From: DASYRX01 sp035253645
GTDB lineage: Bacteria > Gemmatimonadota > Gemmatimonadetes > Gemmatimonadales > Gemmatimonadaceae
Length of the DNA: 32,453 nucleotides
Assembly: GCA_035253645.1 (NCBI GenBank)
Contig: DATFBW010000482.1
Location: 1-32,453 of the forward strand
Direction: 5' to 3'
The notes below the pieces were generated by a model that was given only the letters and a program-made list of their open reading frames with translations, was not told the origin of the DNA and did no database searches. Below, piece by piece: positions 8,293 to 15,580 of this stretch. Made by a program: the position numbers and the translations under genes. How positions within the stretch are numbered: the stretch's first letter is position 1; each line of letters starts with the position of its first letter.

Positions 8293-8327
8293 CTAACCCC
8301 CAACCCCTAACCCCTAACCCCTAGGTT
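8293..8327. repeat. Heptamer array, unit CTAACCC/CCAACCC (second copy)
   Basis: Four units (CTAACCC, CCAACCC, CTAACCC, CTAACCC) followed by CTAGG, ending six bases before the ATG of the HD-domain gene. It is nearly identical to 6790-6824 although the flanking DNA is unrelated. Confidence 0.85.
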
Positions 8328-8332
8328 GTAGG

Positions 8333-8938
8333 ATGCTCCCCTCCCGCGCCGATGCGTTAGCTCTCGTAAACGAGTGGACCGCGAGCGATTCCCTTCGCAA
8401 GCACATGCTCGCCGTCGAAGCGGCAATGCGCGCCTATGCAGAGAAGTTCGGCGAGGACGTGGAGCGCTGGGGTTTGGCAGGCCTGGTTCATGATTTCGAC
8501 TACGAGCGCTTCCCCAACCTCGAGCACCATCCGACGGAAGGTCATCCGTCGCATGGAGTCCGAGTGCTTCGCGAGCACGGGTTTCCCGAGGACGTGCTTC
8601 GTGCCGTGTTAGGCCACGCTACGTACTGCGACACGCCCCGCGACACGCTGATGGCAAAGACGCTGTTCGCAGTGGATGAACTGACGGGTCTGATCACGGC
8701 AACGGCCCTCGTCAGGCCGAACAAAAGTCTGCACGAAGTCGAGGCGAAATCGGTTCGCAAGAAAATGAAGGACAAGGCATTTGCGCGCGGTGTCAATCGC
8801 GACGACGTCATTAACGGAGCCGCCGAACTGGGCGTCGAACTAGACTCACACATCGATTTCGTCATCTCGGCCATGCGAGCTCGTGCGGCCGATCTTGGCC
8901 TGGATGGCCAGGCCGCCGCTGCTGCGCCAGCCTCCTAG
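8333..8938 (+). CDS. HD-domain metal-dependent hydrolase
   Basis: A 201-residue cytoplasmic protein of the HD phosphohydrolase superfamily. The metal ligands are visible in order: His 24 (LRKHMLAVE), the His-Asp pair 53-54 in LVHDFDYE, His residues near 71-74 (GHPSHG) and His 95 (LGHATY); an Asp after FAVDELTG may complete the site. This layout matches the group of small HD proteins found next to many bacterial housekeeping genes, whose natural substrate (probably a nucleotide or another phosphoester) is mostly unknown. The C-terminal tail is Ala-rich. The ATG directly follows a heptamer array and the TAG stop begins another. Confidence 0.85.
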   Translation: MLPSRADALALVNEWTASDSLRKHMLAVEAAMRAYAEKFGEDVERWGLAGLVHDFDYERFPNLEHHPTEGHPSHGVRVLREHGFPEDVLRAVLGHATYCDTPRDTLMAKTLFAVDELTGLITATALVRPNKSLHEVEAKSVRKKMKDKAFARGVNRDDVINGAAELGVELDSHIDFVISAMRARAADLGLDGQAAAAAPAS

Positions 8939-8998
8939 CCCTGCTCCTGGCCACTTGCCCCTAGCTCCTTGCTCCTCGTCCCTTGCTCCGTGCCCATG
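8936..8998. repeat. Heptamer array, unit GCTCCTT
   Basis: Nine consecutive 7-bp blocks of the type GCYCCTN begin at the stop codon of the HD-domain gene and fill most of the 102-base spacer before the ECF sigma gene. Blocks differ by one or two bases from each other but the 7-bp register is not broken. Confidence 0.8.
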
Positions 8999-9040
8999 CA
9001 CCGCGGTCCCAACACCTTGCCCGTCCTCCGCGTTTAAGAG

Positions 9041-9676
9041 ATGAACACGGACGTACCGGACGTGACGACGGCTGCCTTGCGCGGCGTGGAGCAACCCGCG
9101 CGTAGCGTGATGTCAGATCACGTAGTTGCTGATCTGACACAGCGCTCGCGCGAGCGAGAGCTGGTCCTCGCGGCGCAAGCAGGAAACGAAGTTGCGTTCG
9201 CTGAGCTTGTGCGAGCGCACGAGCGACGCGCCTATGCAGTTGCGCGGTCGATTGTGCTCACGCACGAAGACGCGGAGGACGCGGTGCAGGAGGGGTTCCT
9301 CCATGCCTATCGAGCACTGTACCGGTTTTTGCCGGATCAGGCGTTCGGAGCATGGCTCCATCGCATCGTAGCCAATGCAGCTCTCGACATCACGCGCCGC
9401 CGCAAGGTGCGCGACGCCGAGGTGCTCAGCGAAACGATCGCTTCGCCGTTCCGCGATCCGGCGGAATCGTCGGAGTTGAGACGGCGCCTCGAAGTGGCGT
9501 TGCGCTCACTCAGCGGACGTCAGCGTTCAGTGATTGTGTTGCACGACATTGAAGGGTATAAGCACTCGGAGATCGGAAAGTTGCTGGGGATTCCGGAAGG
9601 AACGGCGCGATCCGACCTCCATCACGCCAGAGCGCGTCTGCGCGACATGCTCGGCGGACTTCGGAGCGAATTATGA
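9041..9676 (+). CDS. ECF (sigma-70 family group 4) RNA polymerase sigma factor
   Basis: Sigma region 2 runs from about residue 46 to 110 (FAELVRAHERRAYAVAR, then HEDAEDAVQEGFLHAYRAL) and region 4 from about 150 to 205 (LSGRQRSVIVLHDIEGYKHSEIGKLL, ending EGTARSDLHHARARLR). There is no region 3, as expected for extracytoplasmic-function sigmas. It is the first gene of a six-gene operon. The ATG at 9674 overlap with the next gene (ATGA) pairs it with a membrane anti-sigma. An alternative ATG at 9110 would remove 23 weakly conserved residues; a perfect 10-bp inverted repeat overlaps that position. Confidence 0.93.
   Translation: MNTDVPDVTTAALRGVEQPARSVMSDHVVADLTQRSRERELVLAAQAGNEVAFAELVRAHERRAYAVARSIVLTHEDAEDAVQEGFLHAYRALYRFLPDQAFGAWLHRIVANAALDITRRRKVRDAEVLSETIASPFRDPAESSELRRRLEVALRSLSGRQRSVIVLHDIEGYKHSEIGKLLGIPEGTARSDLHHARARLRDMLGGLRSEL
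9111..9139. promoter_or_regulatory. 10-bp inverted repeat near the sigma factor start
   Basis: TGTCAGATCA (9111-9120) and its exact complement (9130-9139) flank a 9-base spacer inside the 5' end of the ECF sigma reading frame. In mRNA this gives a 10-bp stem with a 9-nt loop; in DNA it could be an operator. Confidence 0.4.
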
Positions 9677-10062
9677 TCGACGTACCTAACGAGGATCGGG
9701 AGGATCAGGGCGCGCTGCCGCGGGAAACGCGGTCGGTGCTGCGTGATATCTACGCGCCCCCCGCGGACCCGGGGTACTGGGAAGCGCTCGAGGCACGCAT
9801 CCTGGCGCGCGTTAGGCGCGACGGTGCGCGCGTCTGGTGGATGCACTTCCCCGACTGGATGCGTGCGGGTCTCGCCGCGGCTGCCGCGGCCATCATTCTG
9901 GTCGGCCTCATCTGGTTCCAGGATCGGCGATCCGCACAACGCATGGCCGAGGAGCGTTTGCTTCAACCGCTGATCGACGAGGTGCCGGTGCTCGTCGAGA
10001 CGATGGCGGATGAGCCCAAGCGCGCCCGCGACGCCACGTTACGCTACGTCATCTCCCGCTAG
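9673..10062 (+). CDS. Membrane-bound anti-sigma factor-like protein
   Basis: A 129-residue protein with one membrane span at about 64-82 (MRAGLAAAAAAIILVGLIWF). The first 60 residues would be cytoplasmic and could bind the sigma factor; about 45 residues lie outside. It lacks the H-x3-C-x2-C zinc motif of classical ZAS anti-sigmas, so the assignment rests on position (its start overlaps the sigma stop as ATGA), size and topology. The segment YWEALEARILARVRRD is of a kind seen in anti-sigma-like proteins. Only nine bases separate it from the next gene. Confidence 0.75.
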   Translation: MIDVPNEDREDQGALPRETRSVLRDIYAPPADPGYWEALEARILARVRRDGARVWWMHFPDWMRAGLAAAAAAIILVGLIWFQDRRSAQRMAEERLLQPLIDEVPVLVETMADEPKRARDATLRYVISR

Positions 10063-10071
10063 TACCTCAGC

Positions 10072-10428
10072 ATGCATCAGTCCAAGAACGTCGCGATTGC
10101 ATTCCTGTTCGGCGCCGTGCTCGTCGGCGGGGCGCTTGGCTTCACGGCCGATCGCATGCTCGCGCGCGACAATCGCGGCGAGCGCTCGCTGGACATGCTC
10201 GATCGCCGCCTGTCTCTCAACGATCAACAGCGCGCACAGATCGATGCGATCCTCGACGAACGGCATCGCCAATCGATGATCGTGTTCGAGACGATCAAGC
10301 CGAAGATGGACTCGATCCGTCTCAATGCGCGCGAGCAGATGCGCCAGGTGCTCGACGCCGACCAGCGCGTGAGGTTCGAAGCCCTCGTCGCGGAGTGGAG
10401 CGACTCCACCAAACGGCGGCGCAAATGA
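10072..10428 (+). CDS. Spy/CpxP-like periplasmic protein
   Basis: A 118-residue protein with an N-terminal hydrophobic anchor or signal (residues 6-26) and then an all-helical charged region. LSLNDQQRAQIDAIL and LDADQRVRFEALV are two copies of the L-(T/S)-x-x-Q-R-x-x-(I/F) type motif found in Spy, CpxP and the heavy-metal sensor CnrX/ZraP group. Such proteins are periplasmic chaperones or sensors that feed back on envelope-stress regulators, which fits its place after a sigma/anti-sigma pair and before efflux genes. Its stop overlaps the start of the TolC-like gene (ATGA at 10425). Confidence 0.75.
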   Translation: MHQSKNVAIAFLFGAVLVGGALGFTADRMLARDNRGERSLDMLDRRLSLNDQQRAQIDAILDERHRQSMIVFETIKPKMDSIRLNAREQMRQVLDADQRVRFEALVAEWSDSTKRRRK

Positions 10429-11744
10429 GAATGCGGTACGCAGTCATCCTCGCCGTTTCCTTCGCGGCGATGGCGCAAGCGCGCGCACAAGCGACGCAGG
10501 CGACCGCGCGTCCCATTTCACTCACGGATGCGGTGCGGCTCGCACAGCGCAACTCACCTGCGACGGTACAGGCACGCGGGCAGATCGCTTCCGGCGGTGC
10601 GGCGCTCAGAAGCGCGTACGGCGCTTTTTTGCCTAACATCAATGTCAGTGCCTCCGCTGCGCGTAGCGGCGGTGATCGTTTCAACACGGCCGGACAACTC
10701 GTGCCGCTCGCCGGCGAGCCATGGCAGTATAACGACGGCATTTCGGCAAACGTGGAGCTGTTTTCCGGCTTCCGCCGCTTCAGCGAGCTGCGCGCGGCGA
10801 AGGCCGACATTGCGTCGGCCGAAGCGAACGAGACGCTTCAAGAGTTCAACATCGCGCTGAACGTCAAACAGCAGTACTACAACGTGCTCGCCGCCCGGGA
10901 GTCCGAGTCCGCGGCGCGATCGCAGTTGGAGCAGGCGGAGCAGCAATTGCGCGCAGCCGCCGCGCGTGTGGCGCAGGGGGCTGCGACAAAATCCGATTCG
11001 CTGCGCTCGGTGATTCAGGTCGGCAACGCACGTCTCGCGCTACTCACGGCCCAAAACAATCTGCGCGTCGGCAACGCGAGCCTAACGCGACTGATCGGAT
11101 CGTCCGATCTGGTAACGGCAATCGACGATACCACGCAGTTGTCGATAAGTCTCGCAGCGGTAGACAGCGCGCAACTCGCCGCTTGGGCCGAAGATGGCCC
11201 CGCGGTGCGTCAGGCGCGCGCGAGCCTCACGGCGGCCAACGCTGCGTCGCGCACGGCACGCGCCCCCTACCTGCCCACGTTGAACCTCTCGTTCAGCCGG
11301 AGCGGGAGCGGGTTCGATAACCGCTTCGGTTACGGTGACAAACGGTATTCCTACGGCGACAACCTGCGGTTTTCCGTCTCATATCCGCTCTTCAACGGAT
11401 TTGCCCGCGAAGAACAGGTCACGCGAACACGGGTACAAGAAGACATCGCCTTTGCGCAGCTGCGCGATGCCAGACTCGCTGCACAACAGCAATTCGTGCA
11501 GCACCTCGGTACCCTGCGGCTTGCGGACGAGCGCGTGCAGATCCAGCGCGCGTCCGTCGAGGCGGCAGAAGAGGACCTGCGGGTACAGCAGCAGCGATAC
11601 GCGTTAGGCGCGTCCACGTTGCTGGACCTGCTCACCTCGCAGTTGACCTTGAACCAGGCGCGCGCGGCGCTCATTCAGGCACGCTATGACGCCCGCGTCG
11701 CGCGAGCGCAGATCGAAGCGCTCATCGGCCGCGAAATTCGTTAG
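10425..11744 (+). CDS. TolC-family outer-membrane efflux protein
   Basis: A 439-residue outer-membrane channel precursor with a signal peptide (MRMRYAVILAVSFAAMAQARAQ). The two structural repeats of TolC are visible: each begins with a helix following a DAVRLAQRNSP or WAEDGPAVRQARASL segment, has a YLPTLN/FLPNIN strand, and ends in long Ala/Gln-rich coiled-coil helices. SYPLFNGF is the second-repeat beta-strand motif. The ATG at 10425 overlaps the stop of the Spy-like gene; an upstream ATG at 10395 lies inside that gene and would spoil the signal peptide. It should pair with the adaptor and permease that follow. Confidence 0.92.
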   Translation: MRMRYAVILAVSFAAMAQARAQATQATARPISLTDAVRLAQRNSPATVQARGQIASGGAALRSAYGAFLPNINVSASAARSGGDRFNTAGQLVPLAGEPWQYNDGISANVELFSGFRRFSELRAAKADIASAEANETLQEFNIALNVKQQYYNVLAARESESAARSQLEQAEQQLRAAAARVAQGAATKSDSLRSVIQVGNARLALLTAQNNLRVGNASLTRLIGSSDLVTAIDDTTQLSISLAAVDSAQLAAWAEDGPAVRQARASLTAANAASRTARAPYLPTLNLSFSRSGSGFDNRFGYGDKRYSYGDNLRFSVSYPLFNGFAREEQVTRTRVQEDIAFAQLRDARLAAQQQFVQHLGTLRLADERVQIQRASVEAAEEDLRVQQQRYALGASTLLDLLTSQLTLNQARAALIQARYDARVARAQIEALIGREIR

Positions 11745-11760
11745 GCATCGAGATATCACC

Positions 11761-13473
11761 GTGAACGCACGCATTCTCGCCGGAGCGCTGGCTGTCGTTG
11801 TCCTGGCCGGTTGCCGCCGCGGCAGGGAAATGACGGTCGAGATACCCACTGTCCCGGTCGAACGGCGCGACATCGTGCTCGACGCGACGGCGTCGGGCAC
11901 GGTGGAGCCGATCAACGTCGTCGAGGTCAAATCGAAATCGTCGGGCCAGATCACGCGCATGACCGTGGAGACAGGCTCCATGGTCAATCCCGGCGAGCTC
12001 CTGGTGCAGCTCGACACGCGCGACGTCCAGAATCAATACGATCAGGCCAAGGCGGACCTGGATGCCGCCGAAGCCCGTTTGAAAGTGACCGAGGCACAGA
12101 AAAAGCGCTCGGATGAGCTTTTTCAGTAACGCATCATCACGGCGCAGGAACATGAGACTGCCCAACTGGAGCACGCGAACGCGCAGGCGGCCGTGGTCCG
12201 TGCCCGTACGAGTGCCGACATCGCGCTGCAGCGCTTGGAAGACGCGACCGTGCGCGCGCCGATCCACGGGACAGTCATCGAAAAGACTGTCTCGTTAGGC
12301 CAGGTCATCACGTCGGCCACGAGCAGCGCCAGCGGCGGAACGACCATCCTCAAGATGGCCGACCTCAACAAGGTGCGCATGCGGGCGCTGTTCAATGAGA
12401 CGGATATCGGCTCGGTGCAAGCCGGCCAGGAAGCGACGGTGACTGTCGACGCGTATCCCGATCGGCCATTCCGGGGCACGGTAGAGAAGATCGAGCCGCA
12501 GGCCGTTGTGAATCAGAGCGTGACGATGTTCCCCGTGCTGGTGACGCTCGCCAACCGCGAAGGTTTGCTCAAGCCGGGCATGACGGGCGAGGCATCGGTG
12601 CTTGTCGATCGTCGTGAAGCGGTGCTGGCGGTACCTAACGACGCGGTCCGCAACGTCCGCGAGGGGGTAGCGGCCGCCGAGCAGCTGGGCCTCGACGGCG
12701 ATTCGGTGCAGGCTGAGGTGCAGCGCCAGATGGCGACAGCCTTCAGCGGCGGCGGAGCAACGGGAGGTATGCCTAACGGGTCTGGCGCCGGTCGCACCGC
12801 GCGCGAGTCGCGCGGCGACGTAGCTCTTGCCGAAATCCAGCAAGGCGGTGGCCAGCAATTCCAGATGCCGGAGGTGAGCGAACAGGATTGCGCCAAGGTG
12901 CGCGATGCATTCGCGAAGCAGCCCGACGCGCAAGGGAAGTTGCAGGCGCTGTTCCAACGCATGCGCGCGGGTGAGCTGGACATGCAGCAGATGCGCAGCG
13001 AGACGGAGAAGATCTACAAATCGTTAGGTGTGGATGCCCGGGTTGCGCGTGCGTGTCAGATGCGTGAAAGAGGTCAGAGGTCGGAGGTCAAAGGTCAAGA
13101 GAGAGGTCAGAGGTCGGAGGCCACAGGTCAAAGCGCGCGCACCGGCTCGCAGCGCGGGGGTCAGTCCCGGCCGTCCACCACGACGGCCCCGGTCCCCGCC
13201 GGCGAGTTCTCCTCCATGCGCACGCGGGCGCGCCCCGCGCTCGTCTTCGTGTTCGACAGCACGGGCTACAAGCCGCGGGTCGTCCGCATCGGAGCCTCCA
13301 ACCTCGATTACACGGAAGTCGTGAGTGGACTGAACGAAGGTGAACGGGTCGCCCTGCTCGCCGTCGCACAGGCGGCGGCCGCTCGGGCCCAGCAAAATGA
13401 TCGCATGCGATCGATGCAGGGCGGCGGTCTCCCCGGCACGCCGCCTGGAGGTCAGCGGCCGCAGGGCCGTTAG
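11761..13473 (+). pseudogene. Periplasmic adaptor (HlyD/MacA family) interrupted by an in-frame TAA
   Basis: One reading frame runs from GTG 11761 to TAG 13471-13473 but holds a TAA at 12127-12129. The first part (122 residues) has a lipoprotein signal (VLAGC), the first barrel/lipoyl strands and the first hairpin helix. The second part continues in the same frame with the return helix, RAPIHGTV lipoyl half, beta-barrel (DAYPDRPFRG, VNQSVTMFPVLV) and a C-terminal domain. The stop falls in the hairpin tip (RSDELFQ-stop-RIITAQEHE), where adaptors contact TolC. A single base change (for example CAA or AAA to TAA) explains it. Re-initiation at GTG 12193 lacks a good ribosome site and would give a partial protein. 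A sequencing error or stop readthrough is also possible. The adaptor also carries an unusual long insert rich in Gln, Gly and Arg, partly made of heptamer repeat DNA. Confidence 0.85.
13069..13133. repeat. Heptamer array inside a coding sequence, unit AGAGGTC
   Basis: Two blocks of four 7-bp units (AGAGGTC, with GGAGGTC, AAAGGTC and similar variants) are separated by five bases, giving a 33-bp period. In the adaptor frame this is translated as two copies of an 11-residue sequence beginning RGQRSE. The same kind of 7-bp arrays are otherwise found between genes here, so this looks like an array captured by, or inserted into, the gene. Confidence 0.8.
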
Positions 13474-13485
13474 CAGTCAGCGCTC

Positions 13486-14709
13486 ATGCTCCTGTACGAA
13501 GTCTTTGCCGTCGCCCTCACGGCGCTCCGGGCGAACAAGCTCCGCTCGGTACTCACGATGCTGGGCATCGTCATCGGCGTTTCCGCAGTGATCGCGATGA
13601 TCGCGCTTGGAACGGGGGCGCAGAAGGCCGTGAACGACCGCATTCAGTCGTTAGGTACCACTCTGCTCACGGTCATGCCCGGGCAGCAGCGCGGCGTGGG
13701 CGGTTTCACGTCGTTCGACGATCGGGCCCGCCTCACGATGAAAGACGCGCGTGCCCTGGAGGAGCGTTCGACATCGCTGGCGGCCATTCAGCCGGAGATG
13801 AACCGGCAACTCCAGATCCAATACCAGAACATGAACACCGTCACGCAGGTCGTCGGGACGACCGCGAACTTCCTGACGGTGCGCAAATACGAGATGGCGG
13901 CTGGGCGCATGTTCAACGCGGCCGAAGACAACGCGAAAGCGCGCGTGGCGGTGCTCGGCCCCGAGGTATCGAAGAACCTCGGACTCACCGCACCGGAGGC
14001 ACTCGTCGGTGAGCCGATCCGCATCCGCGGCATTCAGTTCACGGTTGTGGGCGTGCTCAAGTCGAAAGGCCAGGCGTCACCCTTTCAGAATCCCGACGAC
14101 CAACTGCTCATCCCAATCCAGACAGCGCGCTATCGCGTGATCGGACAAGACCGGTTACGGTCGATCAGTGTCCTCGCCACGAGCGAAGAACGCATCCCGG
14201 AGGCGATGGCTGACATCCAGAGGGTGCTGCGCCGGGAGCACCGTTTGCGGCAGAACCGCCCGGACGATTTCCAGATCCGCAATCAGGCCGACTTTCTGAA
14301 CATCTTCTCCGAGACGACGCAGGTCTTCACGTACCTGCTCGCCGGGATCGCCGCGGTCTCGCTGCTCGTCGGCGGTATAGGAATCATGAACATCATGCTG
14401 GTCTCGGTTACGGAGCGCACACGCGAGATCGGCGTGCGCAAAGCGTTAGGCGCCACCAAGATCAACATCCTGTTGCAATTCCTGATCGAGGCCGTCGTTC
14501 TCTGCCTTTTAGGTGGGCTCCTGGGCGTCCTGTTGGGAGCGGGCGTGGCCACCGTCCTTCGGAGTTCGCTCCAATGGAACACGCAGATTTCTCCCGCCTC
14601 GGTGCTGCTTGCGTTCGGGTTCTCCGCCGCCGTGGGAGTGATCTTCGGTGTGTGGCCGGCTCGCCGCGCCGCGAAGCTCGATCCTATCCTCGCGCTGCGG
14701 TACGAATAG
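13486..14709 (+). CDS. MacB-like ABC transporter permease (FtsX fold), no ATPase domain
   Basis: A 407-residue inner-membrane protein. TM1 is at about 20-42 (TMLGIVIGVSAVIAMIALG), followed by a large periplasmic MacB_PCD domain (about 45-280), then three membrane spans and the typical end PARRAAKLDPILALRYE. It lacks the N-terminal ATP-binding cassette of fused MacB proteins, so it needs a separate ATPase; none is encoded in this window. It starts 12 bases after the adaptor. With the TolC-like and adaptor genes it would form a tripartite efflux pump that works mechanically from the periplasm to outside. Substrate is unknown. Confidence 0.92.
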   Translation: MLLYEVFAVALTALRANKLRSVLTMLGIVIGVSAVIAMIALGTGAQKAVNDRIQSLGTTLLTVMPGQQRGVGGFTSFDDRARLTMKDARALEERSTSLAAIQPEMNRQLQIQYQNMNTVTQVVGTTANFLTVRKYEMAAGRMFNAAEDNAKARVAVLGPEVSKNLGLTAPEALVGEPIRIRGIQFTVVGVLKSKGQASPFQNPDDQLLIPIQTARYRVIGQDRLRSISVLATSEERIPEAMADIQRVLRREHRLRQNRPDDFQIRNQADFLNIFSETTQVFTYLLAGIAAVSLLVGGIGIMNIMLVSVTERTREIGVRKALGATKINILLQFLIEAVVLCLLGGLLGVLLGAGVATVLRSSLQWNTQISPASVLLAFGFSAAVGVIFGVWPARRAAKLDPILALRYE

Positions 14710-14726
14710 CTGCAGGTCCAGGGTGG

Positions 14727-14753
14727 GGGGGAGGTGTCTCATCCCTCCCCCTT
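14727..14753 (+). terminator. Possible terminator after the efflux operon
   Basis: GGGGGAGG (14727-14734) can pair with CCTCCCCC (14744-14751) around a 9-base loop, followed by a short T-containing tract. It sits 17 bases after the permease stop and overlaps the end of the convergent PadR gene. Confidence 0.4.
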
Positions 14754-15374
14754 CGTCTTTGGTCGCTCGGACGCTTCACGCACAACTTCCTCTACATCGC
14801 GCGCCGCTTTCTTGAGAATATCGGCGACCTTCGCGACCACGTCGCTGTCGCGAAAGTGGCGCGATCCGCTCGCATAGGTCGCTCGCGCCACGTCCTTGAA
14901 GGCGCGATGCACGTCGGCCACCGAGTCGCTCAGAATCGTCGCGCCGAACGATGCGAGACGTTCGAAGATGTCATCGACATGGCTGCGCCGCTCGGTGAGG
15001 TGGCGACGACCCTCCTCGGTAATCGAGTAGATCTTCTTTCCGCCTTCCTCGATCGAAACGGACGCGTATCCCAGGTCCTCGAGCAGCTGCAACGTTGGGT
15101 AAACCGTCCCCGCACTCGGCGCATACGCGCCACCGGCACGCTCCTCGAGCTCCTTGATGATGTCATAGCCGTGTCGCGGCTTCTCATCCAGCAGCTGCAG
15201 GATGACATACTTGAGCTCGCCCTGCTCGAAAAACCGGCCGCCTCTGAAGCGCCAACCGCCCTTAGGGCCGGCGCCGCCCGTGAACCAGTTGGCGAAATCC
15301 TTATCAAAGCTCCAGCGCGGTCGCGACGAACCGCTTGGCCCGCAGCAGTCCCAGTCAGCAAAAAATCCGGGCAT
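14739..15374 (-). CDS. PadR-family transcriptional regulator
   Basis: A 211-residue DNA-binding protein. The PadR winged helix covers about 50-125 (GELKYVILQLLDEKPRHGYDI, then PSAGTVYPTLQLLEDLGY and the KKIYSITEEGRRHL wing). The C-terminal 80 residues are helical and would form the dimer arm. The first 48 residues are a Gly/Trp/Phe-rich extension seen in many PadR proteins of this type. The ATG at 15374 is supported by AGGAGG six bases upstream. Three palindromes at 15405-15443 lie just upstream and probably mediate autoregulation. It is convergent with the efflux operon and divergent from kup; either could be its target. Many PadR proteins control efflux genes. Confidence 0.92.
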   Translation of the reverse strand: MPGFFADWDCCGPSGSSRPRWSFDKDFANWFTGGAGPKGGWRFRGGRFFEQGELKYVILQLLDEKPRHGYDIIKELEERAGGAYAPSAGTVYPTLQLLEDLGYASVSIEEGGKKIYSITEEGRRHLTERRSHVDDIFERLASFGATILSDSVADVHRAFKDVARATYASGSRHFRDSDVVAKVADILKKAARDVEEVVREASERPKTKGEG

Positions 15375-15404
15375 CACAGCCTCCTGAGAAAAAGCCCGGA
15401 AGTA

Positions 15405-15443
15405 CGATATATCGGAGTGGCGATATATCGCAAGATATATCTT
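15405..15443. promoter_or_regulatory. Three tandem palindromes, probable PadR operator
   Basis: CGATATATCG occurs at 15405-15414 and again at 15421-15430, and AAGATATATCTT follows at 15432-15443. All three are perfect palindromes sharing the core GATATATC. They start about 31 bases before the PadR start codon, where its promoter should be. AT-rich dyads of this kind are typical PadR sites, so negative autoregulation is the likely role. Confidence 0.75.
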
Positions 15444-15492
15444 TCCTATTAGCAACTAGGCGTTAGCTCAGAGCTCCTTAGGGGTGGTGGGA

Positions 15493-15557
15493 GGCTAAGA
15501 GCTAAGAACCTGAGAGCTAACGACTATGAGAGCTAAGGCCTAAGAGCCAACGCCTCT
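15493..15557. repeat. Heptamer array, unit GCTAAGA/GAGCTAA
   Basis: About nine 7-bp units with one 2-bp slip fill the spacer just before kup. Units keep a central CTAA. The family is the reverse complement of the array at 7004-7038. No good ribosome site separates it from the kup start. Confidence 0.75.
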
Positions 15558-15580
15558 TTGAAGTATTGTTGTTACCGCAC

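Noticed and set aside
11761..13473. Frameshift in the adaptor gene
   Set aside because: Both parts are in the same reading frame; only the TAA separates them.
14574..15452. Plus-strand open frame across the PadR gene
   Set aside because: It overlaps the permease end and PadR entirely, and the minus strand has a perfect ribosome site and PadR homology.
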